A stretch of DNA of 64,000 bases from JAPPHA01 sp964291635 (GCA_964291635.2 OZ219890.1:930001-994000), one strand, 5' to 3'. Counted from the first letter of the stretch, positions 1 to 9,230 are shown. Translations and numbers: made by a program. Notes: generated from the sequence alone by a model not told the origin.

Positions 1-405
1 GACTTCCAGAGGGATCCGCTGGCTGCTGGCCTCGCAGGATGACGCTGTTCCGTGACGTCTTACGTGGCCTGACCGTCGTCTTCCCGCCGGGAGCGAACGT
101 GTTGGTGGCTGTGCAAGCCGAGGAGCCAACGGCGTTTTCGACGCCAGGAATTGCCCAAACGCTTGAACCGAAACCGCCAACCAAGAAGCTGATGGTTTCC
201 AATGGGGCGAGCAGTTACAAAACCGGACAGTTCCACTTGTCACTGACACCACCCCAGAAAATGACTTCCAGAACTTCCGGGTCTTCGGTAACATTCTTGA
301 TGAGGCAACGGATCGGCCGAAAGTTACATTCCCAAATAAGGCAATAAGAGCTGTCATCCAGATTGTCGCGCCAAAAATGGGAAAGGCGACGCGAGAGGAG
401 GGGCC
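1..405. other. Leading stretch, no gene called
   Basis: No ORF here resembles a known family. A protein-like plus-strand frame runs from about 240 to 405, but it has no convincing start and no recognised domain, so it may be the tail of a decayed gene. The last 20 bases hold a strong Shine-Dalgarno (GAGAGGAGG) for the dioxygenase gene that follows. Confidence 0.4.
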
Positions 406-1275
406 ATGGCACTCGATGTGACGCCGACAGACGCCACTCTCGGGGCGATCGTAAGCGGTGTGCAGTTGGAAGCGGTCGACGACGAGACATTCGCGGCCAT
501 TGAGGACGCGTGGCACGCCCACGCCGTGCTGATCTTCCCCGGTCAGATTCTCTCGGAAGAGGCGCAGGTTGCCTTCAGCGAACGGTTCGGCCCGCTGGAA
601 CGCATCGTCATGAAGATCCACGCCCGGCACAACCCGGCAATCATCCACCTCTCCAACGTCAAGAAGGACGGCACGCTCTGGCCCGCTAACAGCGAGACCG
701 GGCTGCTGCTCAAGGGCAACAACTACTGGCACACCGACAGCTCCTTCAAGCGCGTCCCGGCCAAGGCGTCGCTGCTGTCGGCGCGGATCGTACCGGAGAC
801 CGGAGGCGAGACTGCGTTCGCCGACATGCGCGCGGCCTACGACGCCCTCGATCCCGCCATGCAGGACTGGCTCGCCGACAAGAAGGCCGTGCACAGCTAC
901 GCTTTCAGCCAGGGCAAGGTCGGCGGCAAGGGCGCGATTACCAAGAACGAGTGGGACTCGCTGCCACCGGTGGAGCAACCGGTGATCCGCACTCACCCGG
1001 CGACGGGGCGGCGCAGCCTCTATATCGGCCGCCACGCAAGCCACATCGTCGGCGAGAACCAGGACGAGAGCCGCCAACTGCTGGAGCGGCTCTGCGCGGA
1101 CGCCTGCCAGCCGCCGCGCGTCCTTGTCCACGACTGGGCGGTCGGCGACCTCGTGATGTGGGACAACCGCTGTGTTTTGCACCGCGGTTTCGGCCATCCC
1201 GCCGACCAGCCGCGCCATATGGTCCGCACCACAATCGCCGGCGACAGCGACGACACCGACGAAAGGGTGGCTTAA
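406..1275 (+). CDS. TauD/TfdA-family Fe(II)/2-oxoglutarate dioxygenase
   Basis: Predicted non-heme iron dioxygenase that couples 2-oxoglutarate decarboxylation to hydroxylation of a small substrate. At 289 aa it has the normal family length. The iron triad is visible: an HxD pair in YWHTDSSF (His about 109, Asp about 111) and the distal His in VLHRG (about 259). The 2-oxoglutarate-binding Arg lies in HMVRTT (about 274). The start is fixed by an AGGAGG box 6 bases upstream. The sequence looks closer to TfdA-like members than to taurine dioxygenase, but the substrate cannot be read from it. The next gene is 287 bp downstream on the same strand. Confidence 0.88.
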   Translation: MALDVTPTDATLGAIVSGVQLEAVDDETFAAIEDAWHAHAVLIFPGQILSEEAQVAFSERFGPLERIVMKIHARHNPAIIHLSNVKKDGTLWPANSETGLLLKGNNYWHTDSSFKRVPAKASLLSARIVPETGGETAFADMRAAYDALDPAMQDWLADKKAVHSYAFSQGKVGGKGAITKNEWDSLPPVEQPVIRTHPATGRRSLYIGRHASHIVGENQDESRQLLERLCADACQPPRVLVHDWAVGDLVMWDNRCVLHRGFGHPADQPRHMVRTTIAGDSDDTDERVA

Positions 1276-1562
1276 GCCGGCGTTGCCTTGCGGATTTCGA
1301 TTTCGGTCTCTCCGCCTTCGAGGGTGGTCTGGTTTAGCCGGCATCGGACATGGCGCCGTCATTTGCGGCGGTGGTGGTTCGGGAAGAGGAGTGCCCCGAT
1401 CGGCCACGCTGCGTCGGGGCCGCTACGGGCGCTACGTGCAGCGCGGCGAGCAGGAGGAGTCGCGCTCGGCGCGTGGGTCCGGGCCATCGTCCACGCGGCC
1501 CGGTTTGCCGTACGCAGTGGCATGTACATGGATAAACGCGTGCCTGACGAAACGGAGAAGCC

Positions 1563-2204
1563 ATGGACCTGGACGTCGAACGCCTCCTCGGCGCCCTGGA
1601 GCGCACAGTGTCGTCCCTGGAGCGCGACGGACAGCCCGCGCGCGCGGTCACCGTCGCCCGCAGCTACGCGACGACGGTGGAGGACCTCTGGGACGCCGTG
1701 ACGAGCGCGGAACGAATCCGACGCTGGTTCCTGCCGGTCAGCGGCCGCTTCGAACCCGGCTGCCGCTACAAGCTGGAGGGAAACGCAGGCGGCACGATCA
1801 TGCACTGCGAACCTCCCTCGTATCTCGGGCTGACGTGGGAGATCGGCGGTGACGTGAGCTGGGCGGAGGCGCGTCTGTGCAGCGAAGGTACCGGCCGCTC
1901 GCGCCTTGCGATTACGCATACCGCGCTGGTGTCCGACCACTGGCACACGTTCGGTCCCGGCGCCGTCGGCGTCGGCTGGGAGATGGGCCTGCTGGGGATG
2001 GAGCTGCATCTTGTGCGGCCGGACGAGCCCAAGCTGGACGCGGCGACATTCCACACGACCCGTGACGGAAGGGCGCTCCTCGTCGGAAGCAGCGCGGCGT
2101 GGGGCCGGGCGGCCGAGGCAGCGGGAACGGACCCCGACGTTGCGCGCGCAGCGGCGCAACGCACGGCGGCCTTCTACACGGACGACACGGTCGCGCTGGA
2201 TTGA
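1563..2204 (+). CDS. SRPBCC (AHSA1-like) domain protein
   Basis: 213-aa protein of the START/Bet v1-like fold (activator of Hsp90 ATPase homologue type). Characteristic segments are the N-terminal strand with VARSYATTVEDLWDAVTSAE, then RIRRWFLPV, and a conserved central WEIGGDVSWAE. Family members bind small hydrophobic ligands or act as accessory or stress proteins; no ligand can be assigned. Its stop codon overlaps a possible ATG (TGATG) that opens an ArsR-like segment. AHSA1-type genes are often paired with ArsR regulators, so this looks like half of such a pair whose regulator was destroyed. Confidence 0.8.
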   Translation: MDLDVERLLGALERTVSSLERDGQPARAVTVARSYATTVEDLWDAVTSAERIRRWFLPVSGRFEPGCRYKLEGNAGGTIMHCEPPSYLGLTWEIGGDVSWAEARLCSEGTGRSRLAITHTALVSDHWHTFGPGAVGVGWEMGLLGMELHLVRPDEPKLDAATFHTTRDGRALLVGSSAAWGRAAEAAGTDPDVARAAAQRTAAFYTDDTVALD

Positions 2205-2270
2205 TGCGCGCTTTCGACGTGCTCCGCGACCCGGAGCGCTGCGGTGCTATGGTTGATGCGCTATCAGTCG
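2204..2270 (+). pseudogene. ArsR-family regulator stub (N-terminus only)
   Basis: An ATG overlaps the SRPBCC stop (TGATG). The first residues, MRAFDVLRDPERC, match the typical start of small ArsR winged-helix regulators that precede or follow AHSA1 genes. After about 20 codons the resemblance is lost and no helix-turn-helix follows, so the gene appears truncated by a rearrangement near 2265-2290. The match is short and judged by eye. Confidence 0.35.
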
Positions 2271-3016
2271 TGGGCGTTGACTCGTCATCGCGGTGGCTAC
2301 GAGGGCTCCGACCTTTGAGCGTGCGCACGATAATTGATGATGGGGGTTTTCACGTTTTTTGGTGGAGCCTGGTTAGGTTTGGAGCTTCTGTGGCGAGTCG
2401 GGTGGTTCCGGGAACCGGTTCCGTCGATTTGTATGGGCGGGAACCGGGAACCGGCGAGGATTTTGTGGCGAGCTGGTTGATTGCGGTCCTGTCCGGTTCG
2501 CCATGCCAGCCTCCTGTCCTGATGGAGGCTGATCATCGCACCGTCCTTCACCGGTGTTCCGCTCTCCCGAAAAAGGCTGCTTGGAAAGGAAAACAATCAG
2601 ATCCACTCACCTGATGCCAAGCGCAAGCGTCCCCGGATGTCAGCTCCGTTGCCCATGACGCTATCCCCCTCCTTGTCCGTTGTTTCGGGCGCTCGGAACT
2701 GGTTGGCCCCACCTATGGTGACAAAAGCGCCGATCTCTGCGGATGTGCACCGTCCATCGCCGAGAGTGCACGATCCGGCCCATGGACGCGTTCAAGTCCC
2801 GCCGGATCCACCTTCATTGCCGTCGGAACCCGCAGACGAGGCCAGTTCAGGCTCCGCATCAGGCGGACAAACGGCGCTTCCTCCGGTCGCAGACCATCTC
2901 AACGGGTCGTGTGAACAAACCGGAACAAGAGCGCGTCAATCGAGTGCGTGCACGGAAGCTGAGGGTTACGCACCCCCAAACATCACGTAATTCGAGCAAA
3001 ATCGCCCGAATCTCCA
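2271..3016. other. Non-coding or decayed stretch
   Basis: No ORF with a recognisable domain on either strand. A direct repeat of GGGAACCGG-like words occurs around 2408-2455. It separates the broken SRPBCC/ArsR pair from the recombinase tail at 3017 and is best read as scar DNA. Confidence 0.4.
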
Positions 3017-3945
3017 TCAGTTTTTCTGAACACTCTCAACCTTCTCCGCCGCCTCGACAAGGTGCGCGTCGGCAAGGTGGATGTAACCCGCGGTCGTCTG
3101 AACCTGCGTGCGATCAGGTGGCTTCCCGATCGCCGTGGGGCTCTCGGCGGGCGCAAGCGTCCTTTCGGGCTGCATTCCGTGGATTGCCGGTGTTCCCGTC
3201 GACTACCGGCGGTGCCCCCGGTTTCCGAGTGTCGGCCCCCGCACGACGTGGACGGCACGTCCAGAATGGCCTTTAGGGCGGTCTTCAGGTCAGCGGTCTC
3301 GACGATGAGCCCAGGGTGTTCGTACGGGTATCTCCAGTCGATGAAAACCTTCCTGGCTCGGGAAAACGCGGTCCTTACCCCCGGCCGGCGCGGCAGTTCC
3401 GGCAGTATGCCCGGAACCTCGGGCATGTTCGCTTCGATTTGCTCGCGCGTGTCCTTCTTCAGGCCCTTGAACAGCACCAGCAGGTCGTGCGTATGGGCGG
3501 GTTGCCGGCCGTCCCGTTCGCTCCACTGCAGCGCCTTCAACGCGAGTTCGATGGCGAGAGCAAGCAGCACGGGGACCGCTATCGGCGATCGGTCGTAACG
3601 GTCGGCCCGGCCTTCTTCCGGGGCATCGAGACGTTCCACGACCTGTCCGAGCCTGGCTGCCTCGTGCAGCATCCATTCCGGATGCCAGAAGATTTCTGGT
3701 TTCTTTTTCTTATTTCCTGTCACCGGGTTGGAATCGTCCGTCGTGAGTAGTGACTGGACTTCGCACCGGGACAGTTCCAGCCCTGTCCGAAGCGTGAACT
3801 CCTTTTGCCAGACGTCCGAGCTGAATCGTGCGTCGTACTTGCCCGGCTGGTGTGCCGCTGCATCCGCGTCTGCTGACGCTCTGGCGATGATGGCGATCGC
3901 TTCGGCGATCTTCTGCCGGTTCGGTCGGTAATCGCATTCGGTCAT
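2983..3945 (-). CDS. HEPN-like domain protein with an artefactual tail
   Basis: 320-aa ORF. About the first 235 residues look like one protein: a region near residues 120-170 (ALAIELALKALQ, then HTHDLLVLFKGL, and later DWRYPYEH) has the helical pattern of HEPN-type domains found in RNases of toxin-antitoxin and defence systems. A canonical Rx4-6H motif is not certain, so RNase activity is inference. After residue about 235 the sequence becomes Arg-rich, low-complexity translation running across the integrase remnant in another frame. The real C-terminus was probably replaced at a recombination joint near 3200-3240. A RES/Xre pair lies upstream on the same strand. Confidence 0.55.
   Translation of the reverse strand: MTECDYRPNRQKIAEAIAIIARASADADAAAHQPGKYDARFSSDVWQKEFTLRTGLELSRCEVQSLLTTDDSNPVTGNKKKKPEIFWHPEWMLHEAARLGQVVERLDAPEEGRADRYDRSPIAVPVLLALAIELALKALQWSERDGRQPAHTHDLLVLFKGLKKDTREQIEANMPEVPGILPELPRRPGVRTAFSRARKVFIDWRYPYEHPGLIVETADLKTALKAILDVPSTSCGGRHSETGGTAGSRREHRQSTECSPKGRLRPPRAPRRSGSHLIARRFRRPRVTSTLPTRTLSRRRRRLRVFRKTDGDSGDFARIT
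3017..3135 (-). pseudogene. Tyrosine recombinase C-terminal remnant
   Basis: Translating the minus strand from about 3135 to the stop at 3019-3017 gives IGKPPDRTQVQTTAGYIHLA and a basic tail. This corresponds to the box III and tyrosine region of alphaproteobacterial integrases (intact form: LGHTQVQTTARYAHL). The catalytic Tyr survives, but the box III His is replaced by Arg and everything upstream is missing. The same segment, better preserved, occurs at 5420-5775 on the same strand. It lies out of frame under the 3' part of the HEPN ORF. Confidence 0.7.
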
Positions 3946-4212
3946 GGTGTTTTCCTGTCCGCTGTCTGCCCGATCGTGTGGTGTAGGTTGGCCGGCAGGG
4001 CCGCGGTACGCCTGTTGTAGGTGATTTCGCTAACGAGGTGGATCGGCTGCAGGCGACGTTGCGGATGAATTCCCGGAGTACGTGGATCTGTCTCTTGCAT
4101 CAGAGCTTATGTCCGAAACATGCCGCAACCTTCGGACAAGGGCCTCATGGAGGTCAGAACGTGGAGGGCTTTTGAAGCGAGAGAACTCTGGACCAGCTGT
4201 TGGATCGGCGTT

Positions 4213-4737
4213 TCAGCCACGGAAATGTCGGATCCTGGGGAGGAGGTCCGGGCTCGGACGGCCGTCGACGGTCGCGGCCCAGCCGATGACGTCCGGGCGG
4301 CGGCCGAATAACGCGAAGACCTCCCCGTCCCTGTCGGGGCCGGGCTGGAGGCCGCCGTCGACGCGCCATCCGTGGGCCGCGCCGGGCTGCAGTGCCGCCG
4401 ATGGGGAGGCGATGCCGTCCGCGTGTTCGCGATACCGGCGGGCGGCCTGCTGGCATGCCGGCCAGGTATCCGGTCCACCGATCAGTGTTCCGCGAGACAG
4501 GTCCGGTCGATGCGACGGGATTTCGCCGATATCGACCGCCCAGAGGGCGCGTCGGACGGTGGCGAGGTCCTGCGGGTCGCGGATCTCCTCTTGTCGAAGA
4601 AATTCGGCCCAAGCACCGTCGGGCGTGTCGCAGAAGTAGTGGGTCAGCTCGCCCGGCGCATTCCACCGGCCGGCGGCTTGCGACGAATCCTCCCGCAGAA
4701 AGGGAAAGCGGGGATCGGCGTGGCGATAGGCGATCAC
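4213..4737 (-). CDS. RES-domain toxin
   Basis: Predicted RES-family toxin of a type II system; family members consume or modify NAD+. The domain is recognisable from YRHADPRF, AGRWNAPGE and the following AWAEFLRQEE, which carry the conserved Arg and Glu positions. The start is a GTG at 4737 whose last bases form the antitoxin stop (GTGA overlap), a classic sign of translational coupling. The product is 174 aa, a usual length. A longer ORF extends this frame upstream to 5361, but that part is only the antisense-frame shadow of the antitoxin gene. Confidence 0.8.
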   Translation of the reverse strand: MIAYRHADPRFPFLREDSSQAAGRWNAPGELTHYFCDTPDGAWAEFLRQEEIRDPQDLATVRRALWAVDIGEIPSHRPDLSRGTLIGGPDTWPACQQAARRYREHADGIASPSAALQPGAAHGWRVDGGLQPGPDRDGEVFALFGRRPDVIGWAATVDGRPSPDLLPRIRHFRG

Positions 4738-5354
4738 GTCGCCGGCGACGACGCTAATGCCCGGGCGAGCTCGCGAACCCTTCGGGGGCCGTCGTCTTCC
4801 GGTGACCACTCGTAGCCGAGCGCCTGCGCGGGCGTGTTGCCGTCGAGGCGCTCGCGGGGCCGGTCGAACCAGCGCCGGACCCCGATGTCGTTGTATGCGC
4901 CGGCCAGGTCCCCGGCTACGAAGGCGAGAAAGTGAAGCCGGGCGGCAATCGCGTCCGGCGTGGAGCGGTTGCCGGAAATGTAGCGCCGTGCACTGGACTG
5001 GGAGATGCCGACGAGGCGGGTCAGCAGTTCCACGCCCAGGACGCCCTGGAGGGTGCGCCATTCGTGCGCGGGGGCCGGGGACTGGTCGAGGGCCTCGTTG
5101 ATCTTCTCCAGGAGCGTGGAAAGCCGGGCGGCATCGGAGCAGGGCATCCGGTGAAGTTCCGCAAGGAAGCTGCGGCCGATACCGGCTTCGGCCATGCCCG
5201 TTTCGAGCCCCCGGATCGCGGAATCGTCCAGGCAGGTGACGGGGCTCAAGAGCAGGCCCATCGCATCGGCGCGTGTCAGCGCTCCGATCGCAGCGGAGGC
5301 AAGCCTCGGGTCGTCGAATGGACTGCGAATGGACTGGATATGGAGATTCGTCAT
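4734..5354 (-). CDS. Xre/MbcA/ParS-type antitoxin for the RES toxin
   Basis: 206-aa partner of the downstream RES toxin. The middle has an Xre-like helix-turn-helix (LTRLVGISQSSARRYISG). The C-terminus has the DUF2384 toxin-binding segment (GVRRWFDRPRERLDGNTPAQ). It is longer than the minimal 120-150 aa antitoxins because of an N-terminal extension of about 90 residues. It precedes and overlaps the toxin by 4 bp, the normal antitoxin-first order of Xre/RES modules. Autoregulation is likely, but no operator was identified. Confidence 0.82.
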   Translation of the reverse strand: MTNLHIQSIRSPFDDPRLASAAIGALTRADAMGLLLSPVTCLDDSAIRGLETGMAEAGIGRSFLAELHRMPCSDAARLSTLLEKINEALDQSPAPAHEWRTLQGVLGVELLTRLVGISQSSARRYISGNRSTPDAIAARLHFLAFVAGDLAGAYNDIGVRRWFDRPRERLDGNTPAQALGYEWSPEDDGPRRVRELARALASSPAT

Positions 5355-5419
5355 AATCCAAATTTATGCCACGGCGGCGGTCGGGTCAATACAGACTGGA
5401 CCAGGCTGGCGCGGGTTCT

Positions 5420-5775
5420 TTATGGCGCAGCGACGAGATCGATGTCGATGCTGTCGCCGATGCGTGCCGCGAAGGCTTTCACGGTATCGCGGGCAAGGTG
5501 GGCGTACCGGGCGGTCGTCTGCACCTGCGTATGGCCAAGCAGCTTCCCGATCATCGGCAGTCCTTCGCCAAGCGCCAGGGCTCGGGACGCGAAGGTCATG
5601 GATGCGCACGTCGTCGAGCTCGGCGCGCGTCCGGATGCGGCGCCAAGGGTGCTGGAGGTCGGTGAGGTGGCTGCCGGGTTTCTTGCCGGCGATCACCCAC
5701 GGGCTGTCATCATCGCGTGGCAGTGATTCCAGCAGTCGCACCGCCGAGGGCGCTAGCGGCACGGCGCGGCAGTAG
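5420..5775 (-). pseudogene. Tyrosine recombinase (integrase) fragment, frameshifted
   Basis: C-terminal half of a phage-type integrase. In one minus frame: LAPSAVRLLESLP, then WVIAGKKPG, DLQHPWRRIR and DVRIHDLR (box II). After a frameshift near 5600 it continues as MIGKLLGHTQVQTTARYAHL and ends at a TAA at 5422-5420. Box II Arg, box III His and the nucleophile Tyr are therefore all present, but the N-terminal half is absent and the frame is broken. It is related to the remnant at 3017-3135 and together they bracket the HEPN/RES island. Confidence 0.85.
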
Positions 5776-6109
5776 TTGTCAGAAGCAGCGCCAACCTCTC
5801 GCGGAGCGAGGTATTCATGGTGTTGCCGATGCGCGGACAGACCACCCGCGGCCCCGGGGATTGTCGAGCCCGATTCGCGAAGCCCGAATCCTTCGACCAG
5901 ATGACCGCCTGCGTCTGTCTCACTCTCGCTTCGATCTTGTTGTCAGGTGCTGCTTTGAGACCGATGTCGTTCACTTGCCAACCGTCTGCTCTCGGCAGCG
6001 CCGTGATCAGGCGATCGACGAAGCGACCATAGCATCTGGCCACTTCGATGACGGCGGCTCTTGGCGCCGTATCGTCGTCAGATGCCATCGGCGACATGCG
6101 CTGGGTCGA
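5776..6109. other. Unassigned stretch between mobile-element scraps
   Basis: A 114-codon minus-strand ORF (6097 to 5753) covers most of this stretch, but it matches no family I recognise and runs into the integrase fragment out of frame. I treat it as filler between the IS3 remnant and the integrase remnant. Confidence 0.3.
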
Positions 6110-6344
6110 GTGATGCTGACCTCACGCCCCGCGCAGCCGCGAATTCACCTTCTCGAACTCCTTCAGCCGCTTCACCCGATCGATCTTCAGCCCGCAAAAT
6201 CCAGATCGCCACCTGTAGAAGGCGGTCTCGGTCACCCCCAATCGCCTTCACGGCAGCCGCGATCGACCTGCCCTCCGACGTCGTCACGTCCACCTGGCGA
6301 AGCTTGGTGACGATCTCCTTAGGCGAATGCTTCTTCCGTGGCAT
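6110..6344 (-). pseudogene. IS3-family transposase OrfA remnant
   Basis: The minus strand from ATG 6344 begins MPRKKHSPKEIVTKLRQ and continues as GRSIAAAVKAIG, the leucine-zipper/HTH start of IS3-group OrfA. The frame is then lost by a small indel. The next frame resumes with GVTETAFYRWRSGFCGLK and RLKEFEKVNSRLRGA before ending. OrfB is missing. This is a dead 5' fragment of an insertion sequence. Confidence 0.8.
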
Positions 6345-6519
6345 CGATGCCTTCGGTCTCGTATTCCATTCCAATTCTAACACCCGACCACGTCAACGGG
6401 GGCAGGGCACTGCTGCGCACGCCGCATGACTTCGACAGTGTGCGGCTCCACCACCGCCTGGTCGCGCGGAAGCTTTCCGATAGCCAAGGCAACCGGCCTC
6501 CGCCGCAACTCGCTGCCGT

Positions 6520-8256
6520 TCACTCCGTCCGCTCGACCTTCACCGTAACCACGTCCGCACCATAGTACTTCCTGTGGTGAACCGAAGATGCGTAGTGTCG
6601 CAACAGCCGGAAAGACAGTTCGCGGTCGTCGTGCACTTCCGCTTCCTCGCTCATATACGCAAGTCGGTCTTCGATGTTCTGCCCTTCTTCGAAGACGGTC
6701 AGTAGGTCCATTGCGATGAAGTCGTCCTGCGACCGGACCAAGACGATGAGTCGGGGACTTGCCTCGCCGCCGTCGTTCTCCGAAGGCAGCAGACTCAGCA
6801 ACGACTCCTCGCCGGATAGACGCAGTCGATTGGCCGACTCTTCGCTCCATCCGATTTCGGCTGCGAAGTCTTGGAGAAACGCGTCGACTTTCGGCAGCGA
6901 AGATGTCCCGAGTGTCACTTCCAGTTTTCTGCTGCGCGGGTTGGTCAATTCAAGGAGCGTCGTCAGGGCGATCATCACAACAAGACCGGCGGTCGGGCCG
7001 TTTCCGAGGATCGATATCCAGAGGCTGTCCGGGCGCATTCCGAACACGTTCAGGCTCTCCACGCCCAGCCCTACTGATAGCGTCATCGCGACAACAAGCG
7101 TGTTTTGCTGATCGAGCCCTTCCCTGAAAACCATGCGCATGCCCTCGACGAGCAACATTCCCATCACCATCAGCAACAGCGAAGCCACAACGGCGCTGGG
7201 CGCAGCGAGCAACAGTGCAGTGACCTTCGGGAAGAACGCGACCAGGATGAGGACGGTGCCGATCCAATAGCCGATGCCGCGAAACGCGATGCCCGTCAGA
7301 TTGATCAGGGAAATGGTCGACGGCGAGTAAACGACCGTCGGAGGGGTGCCAGCCAACCCTGACAGGAGACCTCCCAAACCGCTTGCGTTGACCGTACCCT
7401 GCACGACTCTAAAGTCGATGGCTCGCGATCTTCGAAGCGACACCTGCTGGATAACCACACCGTCGCCACTGGTCTTCACGGCAACGACAAGCGTTACGAC
7501 CACGAACGTCGGCAAGAGCTTCCAGAACTCCGTTCCCAATGTCAGGTCAACGCCCTGCCACGCACCGAAGTCCGGCAACTGGAACCAGGGTTCCTGTCTC
7601 AGGAAATCGACATCGTAGAGGTCGAAAACTGCTGCGACGATGCAACCCGACAGGATGCCGATGAGTGGAGCCCACAATCGGAGGATGCCCGCGCCTTTCA
7701 GGGAAGCCACAACCGCGGCGCCCAGCGTTGCCACCACGACGAGCGGGCTTGCAATCGAAGCCGTTCCCTCGGGCACGTCTCCCAACCGGTCGGCTGCAAC
7801 CGTGATCACCGAGATGGCGATCAACATGAGAGAGGTGCCACAGACGACAGGTGTGATGATTCTCCTTAAGACCGGCAGCCAGGCAGCGAATGCGAACTGG
7901 ACGAGGGATGAGACAACGACAAGACTGGCGAGCGTCGACCATCCGCCGACATTGATTGCCACAACTGATATGGCGACAAAATGCGGTCCGGCACCGCACA
8001 GGAGAAGGTGCCCGGCGCCAAATCGTCCGAGTCGGTGCGCCTGCAAGGCTGTTACGGCGCCGCCAATGACGAGTGCCGAAAAGATCGCCCACGAGAGATA
8101 CGCCTGACCTGCGTCAGAAGCCCTGACCACCATAGTGACCATCACCACCGTGTTGATCACGGCGAGAATGGCGGCCTGTACGGTAACGCCCAGCCCGTCT
8201 TGCGCCGAACATGGTTCGTCGGGTTCGTTCCGAAGATGTTTGTTGAAGGTGTTCAA
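6520..8256 (-). CDS. NCS2-type xanthine/uracil permease with C-terminal ATPase-like domain
   Basis: 578-aa protein. Residues about 25-445 form a polytopic membrane domain with about 12-14 hydrophobic segments and resemble nucleobase:cation symporter-2 permeases. A conserved-looking loop TSGDGVVIQQ and AGTPPTVVYS occupy the substrate-site region (QEP-like and TTxxE-like positions are altered). After the last membrane segment, residues about 455-578 are soluble: NRLRLSGEESLLSLL resembles the N-box of GHKL anti-sigma (RsbW-like) ATPases, and SFRLLRHYASSV with a terminal VVTVKVE resembles their last helix and strand. The glycine-rich ATP lid is not obvious, so ATP binding is unproven. The substrate is unknown. 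No transporter partner lies nearby, and IS remnants flank both sides. Confidence 0.72.
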   Translation of the reverse strand: MNTFNKHLRNEPDEPCSAQDGLGVTVQAAILAVINTVVMVTMVVRASDAGQAYLSWAIFSALVIGGAVTALQAHRLGRFGAGHLLLCGAGPHFVAISVVAINVGGWSTLASLVVVSSLVQFAFAAWLPVLRRIITPVVCGTSLMLIAISVITVAADRLGDVPEGTASIASPLVVVATLGAAVVASLKGAGILRLWAPLIGILSGCIVAAVFDLYDVDFLRQEPWFQLPDFGAWQGVDLTLGTEFWKLLPTFVVVTLVVAVKTSGDGVVIQQVSLRRSRAIDFRVVQGTVNASGLGGLLSGLAGTPPTVVYSPSTISLINLTGIAFRGIGYWIGTVLILVAFFPKVTALLLAAPSAVVASLLLMVMGMLLVEGMRMVFREGLDQQNTLVVAMTLSVGLGVESLNVFGMRPDSLWISILGNGPTAGLVVMIALTTLLELTNPRSRKLEVTLGTSSLPKVDAFLQDFAAEIGWSEESANRLRLSGEESLLSLLPSENDGGEASPRLIVLVRSQDDFIAMDLLTVFEEGQNIEDRLAYMSEEAEVHDDRELSFRLLRHYASSVHHRKYYGADVVTVKVERTE

Positions 8257-8289
8257 AACTATCGAGAGACGACCGAGTAGGTGTCCCTG

Positions 8290-8785
8290 CTTTCGCGATT
8301 TACCGAGGCAGTGGAATCAATTGACTGGTCCGCGATTCTCAGGAGCAGGTAACGGCTCATGGCCTGGCGCACGGCGGACAGGAAATTGCGGGCAGTCTTG
8401 TCATATCGCGTGGCGACCCTGCGGAACTCCCTGATTCGTCCAAAAAAACTCGACAAGATTGCGCGTCTTGCAGATCCCGCGACCACGTGACCGTGGTCGC
8501 TCCCGCCGCCTTGATCAGGTTAAGAATGGCATCGGTGTCGCAGGCCTTGTCACCGATCACGGTTTCGTCCTTCCCGAGGTCGGCAAGAAGCGCTTCAGCT
8601 TGCGCGCAGTCGGCTGCCTGACCCGGAGTCAGAAACACGGTTTTCACCATCGCATTGCCATCGATGCCGAGATGGACCTTCGTTGTCAGTCCGCCGCTGC
8701 GTACCGCCTTGCTCCACCGCCATGGCGCTCCTTCGCAGATGAAAACGCGTGGGCAGTCGGGCCGGTCAGGTGTCCGTCGAGCTTC
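8290..8785 (-). pseudogene. IS5-family transposase remnant
   Basis: Minus-strand translation shows GGLTTKVHLGIDG, LTPGQAADCAQAEALL and DKACDTDAILNLI in one frame. In another frame it gives FFGRIREFRRVATRYDKTAR and NFLSAVRQA. These are consecutive parts of the DDE domain of IS5 (IS427-like) transposases. A frameshift in the middle and a degenerate C-terminus mark it as dead. The 5' part is missing. Confidence 0.85.
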
Positions 8786-8808
8786 GAATGGGGCAATTCG
8801 GAGTGAAT

Positions 8809-9096
8809 TCACACCCCCTCGACGACTATCACGTCGGCTTTCGCCGACCGCTTCCGGATTGCCCTAAGATCAGTGTACTCGGGTGAGTTGAGCCACGCTC
8901 GTGCCGCGTCACCATCGGCGAACTCCACCACAACGAGTCGATCAGGAGACCAACTGCCCTCGATGACTTCGACGCTGCCACCACGCACCAAGTATCGACC
9001 GCCGTGGGCATCAACCGTTGCGGCGATCCGGTCCCGAAACTCCGAGAACGTGCCTTCATCCGTTATTTCATCATTGACGACCACATATGCCACCAT
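8809..9096 (-). CDS. DUF1330-family small protein
   Basis: 95-aa protein starting at ATG 9096 behind a strong AGGAGG box 8 bases upstream. This start is preferred over the longer upstream reading. It begins MVAYVVVNDEITDE and has GGRYLVRGG, SPDRLVVVEF and ARAWLNSPEY, the ferredoxin-like fold signature of DUF1330. Its function is not known. It lies 134 bp downstream of the GHMP-kinase-fold gene on the same strand and may be the third gene of that operon. Confidence 0.85.
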   Translation of the reverse strand: MVAYVVVNDEITDEGTFSEFRDRIAATVDAHGGRYLVRGGSVEVIEGSWSPDRLVVVEFADGDAARAWLNSPEYTDLRAIRKRSAKADVIVVEGV

Positions 9097-9230
9097 GGGG
9101 GTTCCTCCTAACGTCGGGGTTGATCCTCGGGTACCGTGCCGTTCGGACAGAATGACAAGGGGTCCGTCCGGATCCAGAATTGCGGGTTGTGTAGCACACC
9201 AAACGCATCGATTCCACGGTCGCCGTCCGC

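Noticed and set aside
4213..5361. A 382-aa fusion of antitoxin region and RES toxin
   Set aside because: The N-terminal two-thirds is an out-of-frame reading of the antitoxin gene. The GTGA overlap at 4737 marks the real toxin start.
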